A stretch of DNA of 64,000 nt from the NCBI RefSeq assembly GCF_029868385.1, contig NZ_JARWNX010000038.1, positions 174,495 through 238,494 of the forward strand, read 5' to 3'. The translations under genes were made by a program, and so were the position numbers. Positions 1 to 9,650 of this stretch are shown piece by piece; position 1 is the stretch's first letter, and every line of letters begins with the position of its first letter. The notes beneath the pieces are model-generated. The model saw nothing but the letters and a program-made list of their open reading frames with translations. It was not told where the DNA came from and did no database searches. This DNA is from Nocardia cyriacigeorgica. GTDB lineage: Bacteria > Actinomycetota > Actinomycetes > Mycobacteriales > Mycobacteriaceae.

Positions 1-1408
1 GCGCCTCCGGTACGCGCGCGACGAGTTCGGCGACCACCTTCGCGGCGCGCTCCGCATATGGCTGATCGAGAATGTCGGTGCGGTACTCGACCTCGAGACG
101 CACCCGCTCGTCCTCGCCGATCTCGAAGGCCAGCGCCAGCGGATAGTGCACGACGCCCTTGAAAACGGTCTCGCAGGTGACGTGCGCGCCACCCGGAATC
201 GGAACACCGCGCAGCGGCGTGTTCTTCACCAGCGCCATCACCTCGGCCACCGGGAAGCGCCTGCCGTCGCCGCGCAGCGCGGTGAGGATCGGGCCGTAGT
301 CGACGGAGGAGAATTCCATCGACCCGTACACCGTCGAGACCGCCGCGCGCAGTGCGTCTTTCGTGCTCGCGGCCGGATCGAAGGTGAACCGCATCGGCAC
401 CACGTTGCCGCAGTAGCCGACCTTGTCGGCCGCCTCGCCCGGCTGCCGGTTGTCGGCGGGCACCAGCAGCACATAGTCGTCGGCGCCGGTCAGCGCGGCG
501 ATGCTCAGGGCGGACACCACGATGAACACGGCATTGGGCGTCGCACCGACCTCGCGGGCGACGCCGGCGAGCGCGGTCACATCGGACTCGTCGATGGGGC
601 GGGTGAGGTAGGCGCCTGGCCCCTCCCCCATCACCGACAACCAGCTCTGTTCCGGCGTGGTCTGCGGCAACTCACCGGAGAGCGGATAGCGAATCCCCTC
701 GGCCGCCCAGGTCTGCACCGCGTGCCGGACCGCCCGGTCCAGTGCGGCGACCGGACGCGCGGGAGCCTGGGGCGTGGATGGCGCCGTCGCGGCCGAATCC
801 GCCCGCGCCACCAGCTCGCTGAGGATCGGGGGCAGTGCGGTCTCATCGCCGGCCAGGTGATGCAGTACCAGCACCATGTCGACGCCGCCACTGGCGCGCG
901 CGTAGGCGCGCGCGCGAATCGGCGGGTCCTGCCGCAGCCGGAACGACGCGGTCGACAGCGCGGTGGCGGCGGCGCGCACGATCTGCTCAGGCGAGCGTCC
1001 CTCGGTGGATTCCTCGGATGCGGGCATCGAGCCCCATTCCCAGACCTGACCGGGAACGATCCAGCGGCCGTCCCACTGCTTGGACTCGCGCCGTGCCACG
1101 CCGTCGTCGCCGACGGTGATGACCGAACTGAGCACCTCGGAGGCGTCGACCAGCCGTTGATAGGAGGCGACGACCTCCTCCAGGGTGTAGGAGGCGTCGA
1201 ATTCCAGCAGGACCCCGTAGTTGTGCGAAATGGAATCCGGGTCCAGCTCGTAGATCTTCCACATCCGCCGCTCGGCGATGCCGAGGCCGCCGTCCGACGG
1301 CTCCGACCGCGCGGGCTCGGCGGCGGTCGCGCTCTGATCGCCCGCGATGCCCGCGTCGGCGAGTCGCCGTCGCATGAGTTCCATTTGCGCGTCGGTCAGT
1401 ACGTTCAT
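1..1408 (-). CDS. NRPS condensation-domain protein (C-terminus cut by window edge)
   Basis: The reading frame is open from an ATG at 1408, preceded by AGGAG, to the left edge, giving at least 469 residues. It is essentially one condensation (C) domain: after about 45 low-complexity residues comes GLGIAERRMW (the C1 region), then HHLAGDE around residue 180, which keeps both His and the Asp of HHxxxDG but has Glu for Gly. DYVLLVPADNRQ and VGYCGNVVPM match later C-domain motifs. The frame ends near the natural C-domain end, so it may be a stand-alone condensing enzyme or continue into further NRPS domains. It is the last visible gene of the siderophore operon that begins at 11801, so peptide-bond formation in siderophore assembly is inferred. 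Confidence 0.85.
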   Translation of the reverse strand, partial: MNVLTDAQMELMRRRLADAGIAGDQSATAAEPARSEPSDGGLGIAERRMWKIYELDPDSISHNYGVLLEFDASYTLEEVVASYQRLVDASEVLSSVITVGDDGVARRESKQWDGRWIVPGQVWEWGSMPASEESTEGRSPEQIVRAAATALSTASFRLRQDPPIRARAYARASGGVDMVLVLHHLAGDETALPPILSELVARADSAATAPSTPQAPARPVAALDRAVRHAVQTWAAEGIRYPLSGELPQTTPEQSWLSVMGEGPGAYLTRPIDESDVTALAGVAREVGATPNAVFIVVSALSIAALTGADDYVLLVPADNRQPGEAADKVGYCGNVVPMRFTFDPAASTKDALRAAVSTVYGSMEFSSVDYGPILTALRGDGRRFPVAEVMALVKNTPLRGVPIPGGAHVTCETVFKGVVHYPLALAFEIGEDERVRLEVEYRTDILDQPYAERAAKVVAELVARVPEA

Positions 1409-1495
1409 GCTTCTCCTAGCCGTGGAGGGCGGGGCCGGTCGCACCGGTCGCCGGCACCGGGAACCACCCGGCCGACATGAGCCCGCAGGGCGGAA

Positions 1496-1978
1496 TCAGT
1501 AATCGAACTGCGGATCGCCCGCGCAGTCGACGTTCTGGCAGAACGCCTTCCAGTCGAACTTCCACAGCCCGCCATCGCGCACCAGGTAGTAGGTCGCCGA
1601 GGTGGCCGGGAATCCGGCGATGAGGCCCTCACCACGGACGGTGAGCCGGTCGCCGTCGATCTGCACCGGACCGACCGCACGGCCCTGGATGGTGAAGAAG
1701 TCGTAGGCCTGGCTGAACGACATGGCCTGCTCGACGACCGGGCGCACCTTGTCGCCGCCGTAGCTGACCTCGACCTTCTGATCGATGGAGACGTTGGGGT
1801 TGTAGAACGCCGCGTACAGCCGCTCCAGCTGCTCCAGCGAGGGGACCTCGTCGCGAATGTAGAGGTCGGCGGCGGAGGCGTCGCGGATCGAGATATCGGC
1901 GGCAGCTGGATGGGCCAGGCCGAGACCGAGCAGAGCAGCCAGCACCGAGACGACAGCGACCTTGATGAGTTTTGTCAT
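1496..1978 (-). CDS. Small secreted protein, Mtb12-like
   Basis: A 160-residue protein with a clear Sec signal peptide: MTKL start, hydrophobic core VVSVLAALLGLGLA, and likely cleavage after HPAAA. The mature part has the pattern of the low-molecular-weight antigen Mtb12 family: LERLYAAFYNPNVSIDQKVEVSYGG early, an internal beta-rich stretch, and a closing YYLVRDGGLWKFDW. Two Cys near the C-terminus (CQNVDC) could form a disulfide. AAGG lies just before the ATG. It sits between an ACP gene and a condensation gene in the same direction as the siderophore operon, so it is probably co-transcribed. Its role there is unknown; a cell-envelope function related to siderophore export or uptake is speculation. 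Confidence 0.8.
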   Translation of the reverse strand: MTKLIKVAVVSVLAALLGLGLAHPAAADISIRDASAADLYIRDEVPSLEQLERLYAAFYNPNVSIDQKVEVSYGGDKVRPVVEQAMSFSQAYDFFTIQGRAVGPVQIDGDRLTVRGEGLIAGFPATSATYYLVRDGGLWKFDWKAFCQNVDCAGDPQFDY

Positions 1979-2030
1979 GGGAACCTTCAGTGAGCAGTGT
2001 GGAACAGAAACGTGGGATCGATGGCAGCGA

Positions 2031-2282
2031 CTACCGAGCGACAGCGTCGGCCTTCGAGCGGATGAGGTCTTCCAGATCGCCCACCGAGGCGGCCTCCGAC
2101 ATCTCCCGCTCGGTCAGCTGCACGCCGAGCCGCTCCTCGATGGCGACGACGCCGATGGCGAAGGCCACCGAGTCGATGCCGAGATCCTCGACCAGCAGCG
2201 ACGACCGGCTGACGTCGGCGAGTGGCAGGTCGAGATCTTCTTCCAGAATGCTGTTCAGGGTGTCGCGGATGTGATCGGACAT
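2031..2282 (-). CDS. Acyl carrier protein, MbtL-like
   Basis: An 83-residue free-standing acyl carrier protein. The phosphopantetheine attachment site is in DLGIDSVAF (Ser about residue 37), inside a short acidic helical domain of the usual ACP length. The start at 2282 is chosen because GAGGAG lies seven bases upstream; an in-frame upstream codon would add an unconserved tail. In mycobactin pathways a similar ACP (MbtL) carries the acyl chain delivered to the hydroxylysine residue. Here it lies between the N-hydroxylase gene and the secreted-protein gene of the siderophore operon, so carrying an acyl group for a hydroxamate arm is the likely job. The fatty-acid loading enzyme is not visible in the window. 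Confidence 0.88.
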   Translation of the reverse strand: MSDHIRDTLNSILEEDLDLPLADVSRSSLLVEDLGIDSVAFAIGVVAIEERLGVQLTEREMSEAASVGDLEDLIRSKADAVAR

Positions 2283-2406
2283 CGGGTACTCCTCGGAGAC
2301 GAAACGATTACTTGTGCCGGGCATGGCCTCGGCGAGCGCACCGCTCGGGTGCGTGGTCAGCGGGTGCGGGCGCGTGGTCCGGTGGACGCGGGCGCCGGTG
2401 GGTGTC

Positions 2407-3720
2407 CTATTCGAACACCTCCTCGTCGGTCACGCCGAAGCTGGTGAACGCGGTATCGCGTTGCAGGCGATACACCTCGCGACCGAGCACGGAGTTGAGG
2501 ATCTTCGCGTTGCGGACCGCGCCGATATCCAGGTTCGGCGCGGAGACACCGACGGCATGCGCCTCGGCATTGGCCACGAAGATCCGGCCGGACAGCGCCT
2601 CATCGGCGGCGACCGCGTGATTCGACTCGATGACGAGACGGTCGCGCGAATCGCGGCGCAACCGGTCGGCGACCGGGGCGAGGAAATCGGTCTTGCGCTC
2701 CCGGTACCCGGTGGCCGCGATGACGAGATCGGCGGTGTGCGCCAGCGCTGATCCGGTGTCCAGATGCCGTCCGCGGATACGCAACCGGCCGCCGTCGAGC
2801 GTATCGAGGCCCTCGACCGCGACACCGTTGCGCAGCTGCACCGGCGGCAACTTCTCCAGCAGCCTGCGCCGGTAGAGCAGATCGTGCAGCCGGGCAAGGG
2901 TCTCGCTGGAGATGCCCTTGTGGAACTGCCAGTGACCGGCGCGCACCTGGTCGCGGGTCTCCTCCGGCAGGCTGTGGAAATAATCCATATAGGCCGGGGT
3001 GGTCATTTCCAGCGACAGCTTGGTGAAGTCGAGCGGCGCGAACCACGGGGTGCGGGTCCACCACTGCACCGAAGGACCGCCGCGCAGGTTCGCCTCGAGC
3101 AGATCGATCACGATCTCGGCGCCGGACTGGCCGGAGCCGATCACGGTGACCGAATCGGCCTTGTGCGCGGCATCCTGATGGAACAGGTACTGCGAGCTGT
3201 GCACCAGCGCGGACGAGGTGGTCGAGAGTTCGCGCGGGATGGCCGGTTCGGTGCCGACCCCGACCACGACGTGACCGGCGTGGATCACCGAGGCCTTGCC
3301 GTGACTGGTCACCGACACATCGAAATGCTGTGCCTGCTCGTCCCAGCGAACCGCTTCGACGGTCGTGGAGAACCGCAGCGACGAGAGCTTGCCGACCGCC
3401 CACAGCAGGTACGCCTCGTACTCGCGCCGGGTCGGGAAGAAATCCTCACGCACCAGGAACGGGTACAGCCGGTCGACATCGGCCAGATAGGCCAGAAACG
3501 ACATCGGATGCGTCGGATCGACCAGGGTCACCAGATCGGACAGGAAGCTGACCTGAAGTTTGGCCTCCTCGAACATGAGGCCGGGATGCCAGCGGAACTC
3601 CTCGACGGAGTCGACCACCAGCACCTCGACGTCATCGACGGTCGAGGCCAGCGCCGCGAGGCCGATATTGAACGGACCGCAGCCGATCGCCAGGATGTCG
3701 ACCTTCTGGATGTCACTCAT
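2407..3720 (-). CDS. Lysine/ornithine/cadaverine N-monooxygenase (IucD/DesB-type)
   Basis: Flavin-dependent N-hydroxylase of about 437 residues. It has the FAD motif IGCGPFNIGLAAL near the N-terminus, the NADPH motif VIGSGQSGAEIV mid-protein, and ATGYRERK near residue 335, all typical of the IucD/PvdA/SidA family. It hydroxylates a terminal amine with FAD, NADPH and O2 to build a hydroxamate. The start codon overlaps the 3' end of the decarboxylase gene, implying translational coupling; a second ATG lies six bases upstream (3726) but has poorer ribosome-binding spacing. Coupling to a DesA-like decarboxylase suggests the substrate is the diamine (cadaverine, as for DesB) rather than the amino acid. 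Substrate identity is inference. Confidence 0.9.
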   Translation of the reverse strand: MSDIQKVDILAIGCGPFNIGLAALASTVDDVEVLVVDSVEEFRWHPGLMFEEAKLQVSFLSDLVTLVDPTHPMSFLAYLADVDRLYPFLVREDFFPTRREYEAYLLWAVGKLSSLRFSTTVEAVRWDEQAQHFDVSVTSHGKASVIHAGHVVVGVGTEPAIPRELSTTSSALVHSSQYLFHQDAAHKADSVTVIGSGQSGAEIVIDLLEANLRGGPSVQWWTRTPWFAPLDFTKLSLEMTTPAYMDYFHSLPEETRDQVRAGHWQFHKGISSETLARLHDLLYRRRLLEKLPPVQLRNGVAVEGLDTLDGGRLRIRGRHLDTGSALAHTADLVIAATGYRERKTDFLAPVADRLRRDSRDRLVIESNHAVAADEALSGRIFVANAEAHAVGVSAPNLDIGAVRNAKILNSVLGREVYRLQRDTAFTSFGVTDEEVFE

Positions 3721-5257
3721 GAACATTCACCATCTCATCGCGTTCACTGCGCAGACCTTCCGACTCCACTTCCAGGCCCATGCGCAGCAGTTCGTCGAAC
3801 AGCGAATCGATGTCCTGCTCGGTCGATTCGGGGTTGAGCAGTGTGAGTTTCAGGCAGGTGCGCGGTTCTCCCTCGCCATGCACTCGTACCTGGGTGCGCC
3901 CGATCAGCGCCTTGCCCGAGCTGATCAGGCGGCGCCGCAGTTCACCGTTCACCTGGTCCAGATCCAGATCCTCGCAGCGGTAGCGGAACACCACGGTGGT
4001 GAGGGTCACCGGCGCCACCAGCTCGAGCTGGAGTTCGGTGCCGATCCGGCGCTCGGCGAAGCGGGCCAGCTCATGGCAGGTATCGAGCATATCGCCGAGG
4101 CCCTCGCGGCCGTAGGCGAGGAAGGTCGCGGCCACCTTGAGCACATCAGGGCGACGGGTGGTCTGGAGGGTCTGGCCGAGCAGACCGCCGAAACCGGCTT
4201 CCACATCGTCATCGGGGTTGAGGTAGGCGACCGAACGATTCAGCGAGGCGAAACGCTCCTGATCGGCCAGCAGCAGCACGCTGGCGGCGGCCGGTTGCCA
4301 ACCGACCTTGTGCAGATCCAGCGTCACCGAGTCGGCGCGTTCGATGCCGGTCAGCAGATCGGACAGCTGGTCGGAGAACAGCGAACCGAAGCCGTAAGCC
4401 GCGTCGACGTGGAACCACACCTTGTGCCGGGTGGTGATCTCGGCGATCTCGGGCAGCGGGTCGATCGAACCGAAGTCGGTGGTGCCCGCGGTGGCGACGA
4501 CCGCGACCGGGGTGTGGCTCTCGGCGAGTTCGGTCAGCAGCTGATCGAGGGCTTCCGGGATCATCCGGTGCTCGGAGTCGACCGGCACCGGAATCGTCGC
4601 CGCCTCACCGAGCCCCAGTGTGGCGCAGGCGCGGTGGATCGAAAAATGCGCCACCCGCGAGCACAGCACCACCGGACGCGGTAGCGCGCTCACGCCGTTC
4701 TGCCGGATATCGATGCCGAGCTGCGCCGCGCTGTAGTCGCGGGCGATGAGCAGTGCCAACAGGTTCGAGTAGGACCCGCCGGGACCGAAGACGCCACCGG
4801 CGGTCTCGGGCAGACCGGCCAACCGGGCCAGCGCGCTCACGGTCCACTTCTCGATGGCGAGGGTGGCCGGGCCGGAGTCGTAGGTGTCCAGTGAGGCATT
4901 GGTGGCGCTGGCCAGCGCGTCGGCGACCACAGCGACGGTCAGCGGCGGCGGCTGGAGATGCGCCGCGCACAATTTGTGGGTCAGGTCGAGGCCGTGGGCG
5001 GCGATCAGATCGGCCAGCTGCGCCAAGGCGGCCGCTTCGCCCACTCCGGTAGCCGGGATGCGCTCGGGGCCGAGCGCTCGGGCGACGATATCGAGCACTT
5101 CGGCGGGTTCACCGGAGGGCAGCGGCGACCGGTGGTGGCGGCTGTCCTCGACCGCCGCGGCCAGCTGCGCGAGTCCGCCACCCGCGGCGGTCCAACCGTC
5201 GCCCGGATCGGCGAACTTGGATGACCTTCCCCAAGGGGAAGTGGATTCATGTGACAC
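3713..5257 (-). CDS. PLP-dependent L-lysine (or diaminobutyrate) decarboxylase, DesA-like
   Basis: Group II PLP-dependent decarboxylase of about 514 residues. Visible motifs are GGVFGPGGSYSN (cofactor phosphate region), HVDAAYG with the PLP-contacting Asp, TLDLHKVGWQP with the Schiff-base Lys, and SLNRSVAYLNPDD...LQTTRRPDVLK, a stretch characteristic of DesA-type siderophore decarboxylases. In desferrioxamine synthesis DesA makes cadaverine from lysine; relatives make 1,3-diaminopropane from diaminobutyrate. The start is uncertain: GTG at 5257 has a GGGG stretch upstream, and GTG at 5269 is an alternative. Its 3' end overlaps the N-hydroxylase gene. An unusual 185-bp gap separates it from the acylase gene upstream. 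Confidence 0.88.
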   Translation of the reverse strand: MSHESTSPWGRSSKFADPGDGWTAAGGGLAQLAAAVEDSRHHRSPLPSGEPAEVLDIVARALGPERIPATGVGEAAALAQLADLIAAHGLDLTHKLCAAHLQPPPLTVAVVADALASATNASLDTYDSGPATLAIEKWTVSALARLAGLPETAGGVFGPGGSYSNLLALLIARDYSAAQLGIDIRQNGVSALPRPVVLCSRVAHFSIHRACATLGLGEAATIPVPVDSEHRMIPEALDQLLTELAESHTPVAVVATAGTTDFGSIDPLPEIAEITTRHKVWFHVDAAYGFGSLFSDQLSDLLTGIERADSVTLDLHKVGWQPAAASVLLLADQERFASLNRSVAYLNPDDDVEAGFGGLLGQTLQTTRRPDVLKVAATFLAYGREGLGDMLDTCHELARFAERRIGTELQLELVAPVTLTTVVFRYRCEDLDLDQVNGELRRRLISSGKALIGRTQVRVHGEGEPRTCLKLTLLNPESTEQDIDSLFDELLRMGLEVESEGLRSERDEMVNVHE

Positions 5258-5269
5258 GGAAAGCCCCAC

Positions 5270-5454
5270 TACGTTGAATGACTTCGAGAACGAACTTGTT
5301 GTCGGCCGAGATGGTCTGCGCGCGCGAGCATGCTCGCGGCGACCCGCACGATCACCTCGCCGTGGCTACCCCGGCCGTAGCGGCACCACCGCCGCCCGCG
5401 CACCCGAGCGCACCCGCTGACGCGCATGTTCCGGCCGGGCGTAGGTCGAGACGG
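5270..5454 (-). other. Intra-operon spacer with palindrome
   Basis: This spacer between the acylase and decarboxylase genes is the longest gap in the operon downstream of 11801. Apart from the possible 30-residue frame it contains a perfect 16-bp palindrome, CGCGAGCATGCTCGCG (5323-5338), which could form a hairpin in the mRNA. No iron box or clear promoter was seen in it. Confidence 0.4.
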
Positions 5455-5458
5455 TCAT
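5366..5458 (-). CDS. Possible 30-residue small protein coupled to the acylase gene
   Basis: A short reading frame ([14 protein letters not shown]... ending PLRPG) starts at an ATG that overlaps the acylase stop codon (ATGA type) and is preceded by a near-perfect AGGAGGAGC ribosome-binding site. The peptide is Arg-rich and matches no family I recognise; it is too short and wrong in sequence for an MbtH-like protein. It may be a genuine small protein, a translational bridge that re-initiates ribosomes toward the decarboxylase, a leader peptide, or the decayed start of a longer gene. Only the strong start signals support it. Confidence 0.35.
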   Translation of the reverse strand: MTVSTYARPEHARQRVRSGARAAVVPLRPG

Positions 5459-7824
5459 GCTCCTCCTAGCGTCGGGTCGGCGGCCGATCGCGGTGGATCC
5501 GTCCGCGCGAGCCGGTAGGCCGCGGCATCGGTATCGGCGGAGGCCGCGGCCCGGTCGAAGACCTCGCGGCGGTGGGCGCACGCGCGCAGGCTCGCCCAAT
5601 CACCGAGGACGGGAATCAGTTCCCCGCGCGCCCACTGCGGCGCCTGATCCTCGAAGTTCGGCGAGCGCGGATCACCGCTGACGCCCAGCGGCACGATCCA
5701 GCGGCTCGCATCACGGTCGGCCAGATCCCAGACGTATCGCGCCGCCGAGCCCAGGCTGCACGCATGGGAGAACCCGACCGCGCTCGCATTGGCGAAAACG
5801 CATTCGGAATCACCGCCCAGCGGCAACCGGCTCGGCCGCACCCGCGCGGACATCTCGGGATGCTTCGGTGAGATCCCGGCCAGATCCATACCGTGCAGCG
5901 GATGCAGTACGTGCACGCTGCCCCAGGTCGGCACGGTCGCCAGCTCGGCGAGATGAGCGGCGACCGCCTCGACGGATTCGGTGAGCAGCCGGTCGATATC
6001 CACGCCGACGCCGGGCGCCCGGTGCAGCACCGAATCCAGCGCCGCCGCGAGCCGCGTCTCCACCACGAACCACGGGTTGAGCACCGGCGAGAACAGGTGT
6101 GGCGCGGCCAATCCGGCGAGGGCCTCGTGGCGGGCGATGGCGCGGACCAGGCGGGTACGCACTTCGGCGAACACGTAGGCGTCGGTGCTGTCGGCGCGCA
6201 TGGCGCCGTCCCAGGCGAGCAGTCTGCGGCGCACCTCGTCACCGGCCGCGGTCACACCGGTCAGCGCCGGGAGCAGACCGCGGATGACGTCGGCTTGTTC
6301 GTTGGCGACATCGCCATGGATGCGTTCGCAGCCGTCGACGGACACCGCCGAGTCGGCGGCGAGCAGTTCACCGATCCGCGCCCCGCGCGCCGCGGCCGCG
6401 CATTCGGTGGTGACCGGTTGCAGCGGAAGCGAATCCGCGATGCGCTGATTGGCGATCACCGAATAGTCGGCAACGCCCGCGTCGAAGCCGTCGTCGGTCA
6501 CCGAGGGCGTGACGTAGCCGCGCCATTGATACCGCGCGTCCCAGCCCGGTACCGGCAGCCAGTAGTTCTCGTGCGCGCGCACCGGAATCTTGCCGACCAC
6601 ATGGTTGCTCACCCGCCCGCTGGTATCGGCGATGACGATCCGGTTGACCGGCTCCACCCATTCCCGCATGGCCTGCTCGACATCGCCGACGTTCTTGGCG
6701 AACAGCACGTCCAGCGCGGCGTCGAAGGTGACCTCGGGATCGTTGAGCATGGGGCTGCGCAGACTCAGCGCGAAGGATTCCTCCGGCCCGCCGAACAGCA
6801 CCGGACCGTTACCGGTGCCGATGATCTCGAGGTCGACCGGATCGCCGTCGCGCACCAGGATCTGTTCGTGCCGGATATCGGCCGCGCGGACACCGTCGAC
6901 CGATTCGACGAGCACCTCGGCGCCCGATCGGTCGAGCCGCTCCAGATAGAGATCCTGATAGTCGGCCATGGCATTGGTGATGCCCCACGCCACCGTGCCG
7001 GAATGGCAGAAGTGCGGAACGCCGGGAACACCGGCGAAGGAGAATCCGACAACGTCGAAGTCCGGGCAGGCCAGGTGGAACTGCTGGTAGATGCCGGGCA
7101 GTTCCAGGAAGCGATGCGGATCGCCCGCGATCAGTGGTGCACCGGTCGCGGTGCGGGTCGCGGCGACACCCCACGCGTTGCTCCCGGACAGCGGCTCACC
7201 GAACGATTCGCGCGGCGCCTCGGTCCCCGGCGCATCCCCGGCGAACTGCGCGAGCAGGTCGGTGAGGAAGGCCTCGTCGGGATAGTCGGGCACGGTCTCG
7301 GAGGTGGCGTCGACGCCCTCGCAGTCGAACAGCGTCAGCGCGTCGGCGCCGAGCGCGCGGACGGCGTGCAGACGCCACAGCTTCGTGGTGAAGCGCCCGA
7401 ACAGGATGTGGTGCAACAGGAACGCCGAGATCGGGGTCCACGGCTGCCACGGGGTGGGCCGATGGTCGAGTTCGGTCAACTCGATGGCGTCGGCGGTGTC
7501 GACCGTGGCGTTGACGCCCGCGACATAAGCGCGGATCAGCCGCTGCGAACGCGGCGAGGACGCCTCGTAGATCCGGCGGGCGGCCCGATCGAGCTGGGCG
7601 CGACGAGCGAATTCGTCCCAGCCGATGCCATCGGCGCCGAAGACCTCCGCGCTGCGGCCCTCGGCCCGCAGACGGATGAACTCGAGCTGCCAGGCGCGGT
7701 CGATGCCGCATGCGTACCCCTGGCCGAAGAGCGCGCCCTCGGCGGAATCGGCGACGATATGCGGGATGCCCTGCGCATCGCGGATGATCTCCAGGTCTGC
7801 CGTCACGGCGTTGCCGGTCGTCAC
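5455..7824 (-). CDS. Penicillin acylase/PvdQ-family Ntn hydrolase
   Basis: About 789 residues, matching the penicillin-amidase S45 family. The N-terminal part ([15 protein letters not shown]...[15 protein letters not shown]) is the alpha-chain pattern. The autocatalytic site is SGSNAWGV with the nucleophile Ser near residue 215; the beta chain follows with [18 protein letters not shown] and [20 protein letters not shown]. These enzymes self-cleave to give an N-terminal Ser and hydrolyse amides; PvdQ removes a fatty acyl chain during pyoverdine maturation. The chosen GTG start overlaps the upstream stop (GTGA) and follows GAGGAGG. No signal peptide is visible, so unlike PvdQ it appears cytoplasmic. 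Removal of an acyl group from a siderophore precursor, or amide formation in reverse, is inferred from context. Confidence 0.87.
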   Translation of the reverse strand: MTTGNAVTADLEIIRDAQGIPHIVADSAEGALFGQGYACGIDRAWQLEFIRLRAEGRSAEVFGADGIGWDEFARRAQLDRAARRIYEASSPRSQRLIRAYVAGVNATVDTADAIELTELDHRPTPWQPWTPISAFLLHHILFGRFTTKLWRLHAVRALGADALTLFDCEGVDATSETVPDYPDEAFLTDLLAQFAGDAPGTEAPRESFGEPLSGSNAWGVAATRTATGAPLIAGDPHRFLELPGIYQQFHLACPDFDVVGFSFAGVPGVPHFCHSGTVAWGITNAMADYQDLYLERLDRSGAEVLVESVDGVRAADIRHEQILVRDGDPVDLEIIGTGNGPVLFGGPEESFALSLRSPMLNDPEVTFDAALDVLFAKNVGDVEQAMREWVEPVNRIVIADTSGRVSNHVVGKIPVRAHENYWLPVPGWDARYQWRGYVTPSVTDDGFDAGVADYSVIANQRIADSLPLQPVTTECAAAARGARIGELLAADSAVSVDGCERIHGDVANEQADVIRGLLPALTGVTAAGDEVRRRLLAWDGAMRADSTDAYVFAEVRTRLVRAIARHEALAGLAAPHLFSPVLNPWFVVETRLAAALDSVLHRAPGVGVDIDRLLTESVEAVAAHLAELATVPTWGSVHVLHPLHGMDLAGISPKHPEMSARVRPSRLPLGGDSECVFANASAVGFSHACSLGSAARYVWDLADRDASRWIVPLGVSGDPRSPNFEDQAPQWARGELIPVLGDWASLRACAHRREVFDRAAASADTDAAAYRLARTDPPRSAADPTLGGA

Positions 7825-9638
7825 GAGACCGCCACCTCCTCGGCGCGCACCGCATCGGCCGAGGGCCGATGGCTCGCGATCGGGTTCACCAATTCGTGGT
7901 CGGCGTCGACCAGGGTCGAATACGAATCGCCGAGATTCACCATGCGCCGGTTGTTCGACAGCTGAAGACGATTCATATGGATCGCTTTGAAGGTCGGTGC
8001 GAACAGATCCCACCTGCGGAATTTCTCCGCCATATCGGGATGCTGCTGCTGGAATTCGATCACCCCGCGCGCAACGATCGCCCAGAAATCCTGGTCCGCG
8101 ACCAGTCCGCGCGCATGCAGGATCAGCGCGAGATGGCGCAGGTAATCATCGAATACGTCCGAGAGCACGCCCATATTGCGGATCTCGTCGGGCTCCTCGG
8201 TCACCGCCCGACGGCAGGTGTCCGGAATACCGTCCGGCGCCGCGAAAATGGAGACCTCTTCGCCGATGTCCTTGAGGATGCCGCGCACCGGCACACCGCC
8301 GTCGAGCACCAGAATCAGATTCTCACCGTGCGGGGAGAACTTGAACTCGTACTTGTACAGCAGATACATGATCGGCTGGAGATAGCAGCGCAGGTACCTG
8401 GACAGCCATTCCTCGGCGGACAGACCCGAACGGCGAATGATCGCCTCGACCAGCGGATCACCGTTGTGGTCGATATGCAGCAGCGCGGCCATGGTGGTGA
8501 GCTGCTCGTCATCGTGCACCAGCGGAACCGGGCTTTCCCGCCACAGCGCCGACAGCAGTTTGCGGTACTCCGAACCCGGCTCGGTGAGCGCGTTGTAGGT
8601 GGTGCTGCGGTAGCCGATCGCCGCCACCTCGTACAGCATCTCGAAGCCGAGCGATTTCAGGTACGGATCGCCGTTCACCTGGGCGCGCACCCAGTCGTTG
8701 ATCAGCGGGGTGGTGCGCATGTAATCGGCGGACATACCGCGGGTGAAGCCCATATTGACGATCGACAGCGCCATCTTCACGTAGTGGCGGGCCGGATTCG
8801 ACACATTGAACAGGGTGCGGATGGACTGCTGCGGCTGATACAGATCCGGTGCGTCGCCGACCTTCACGATCTTGTGCTCGGCGATGTCGACCGCGTAGAT
8901 GCGGGCGATCTTGTACACCCACTGCCACGGATGCACCGGCATATAGAAGTAGGACGCCGGGTCGAGGCCGCGGGCGATGAGCACGGCGTCGAAACGCGTG
9001 AGCGTCTCCGCGCCGAGTTCCGCGCGCACCAGACCGTCGTAGTCGAGGCCGGACACCGCGGCGACATCGGTGTTCTCCCGCAGCACCGCCACCCAGGTCA
9101 GCGGGAATCGTCCACCCGATTCGGGTGCGTAGCGCTCCACATCGTCGGCGCTGAAGCCGAGCCGTCCGGCATTGGCGACGATGCAGGGGTGCCCCTCGGT
9201 CATCGTCCGCTCGATCGTCTGGAAATCGGCTTCGGCCAGCTCCGCCGCGGCAATGCGCTGCCCATCGGGACGATTCGTGCTGATGGCCAGCGTATTGGTG
9301 AACTCCTCCAGGTATTCCGGCAGCACTTCCGGGGAAATGCCGAGGGAGTCACTGAGATCGATGATCAGGTCGATCGAGTCCAGCCGCAGTTCCGCGCCAT
9401 CGCGTACTCGGCGCAGCGAGGATTCGTCGATACTCCAACTGTCCAGCGATAGGACCTCGGCGCGGAACCGGTACTCGGTGCGGCCGTCATCGGAATAGAC
9501 CACGTACAGACCGGGCGACAGTTCGACCGGGTGGACGAAACGCTCATGGCAGAACTCGGACAGGATCTTCTTCGCGATTCTGGCGTTGTAGGTCTGCCAG
9601 AACGAACGCTGGTGGGCCGAAGCCTCGGTACTACTCAA
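7821..9638 (-). CDS. IucA/IucC-family NIS siderophore synthetase
   Basis: A 605-residue NRPS-independent siderophore (NIS) synthetase. The IucA/IucC fold is seen from [14 protein letters not shown] (ATP-binding region) through MPVHPWQW (about residue 236), [21 protein letters not shown] and [11 protein letters not shown] (about residue 435) to the FhuF-like C-terminal region. Such enzymes adenylate a carboxylate (citrate, succinyl-hydroxycadaverine or similar) and join it to an amine or hydroxylamine; DesD is the desferrioxamine example. The start is a TTG with GAAGG upstream, 12 bases after the previous stop. It overlaps the acylase gene downstream. With the decarboxylase, N-hydroxylase and acyltransferase domain nearby it completes a DesABCD-like set. 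Confidence 0.92.
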   Translation of the reverse strand: MSSTEASAHQRSFWQTYNARIAKKILSEFCHERFVHPVELSPGLYVVYSDDGRTEYRFRAEVLSLDSWSIDESSLRRVRDGAELRLDSIDLIIDLSDSLGISPEVLPEYLEEFTNTLAISTNRPDGQRIAAAELAEADFQTIERTMTEGHPCIVANAGRLGFSADDVERYAPESGGRFPLTWVAVLRENTDVAAVSGLDYDGLVRAELGAETLTRFDAVLIARGLDPASYFYMPVHPWQWVYKIARIYAVDIAEHKIVKVGDAPDLYQPQQSIRTLFNVSNPARHYVKMALSIVNMGFTRGMSADYMRTTPLINDWVRAQVNGDPYLKSLGFEMLYEVAAIGYRSTTYNALTEPGSEYRKLLSALWRESPVPLVHDDEQLTTMAALLHIDHNGDPLVEAIIRRSGLSAEEWLSRYLRCYLQPIMYLLYKYEFKFSPHGENLILVLDGGVPVRGILKDIGEEVSIFAAPDGIPDTCRRAVTEEPDEIRNMGVLSDVFDDYLRHLALILHARGLVADQDFWAIVARGVIEFQQQHPDMAEKFRRWDLFAPTFKAIHMNRLQLSNNRRMVNLGDSYSTLVDADHELVNPIASHRPSADAVRAEEVAVS

Positions 9639-9650
9639 AACGCTGCCTTC

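Noticed and set aside
146..1480. A 444-residue plus-strand open frame at the left edge
   Set aside because: The minus strand encodes a clear condensation domain here with a ribosome-binding site; the plus frame is low-complexity.
5366..5458. Small frame considered as an MbtH-like NRPS helper
   Set aside because: MbtH-like proteins are about 65-75 residues with conserved Trp and NxE motifs; this frame has 30 residues and none of them.
5893..7965. A 690-residue plus-strand open frame
   Set aside because: Antisense shadow of the penicillin-acylase gene, which has a full set of family motifs.
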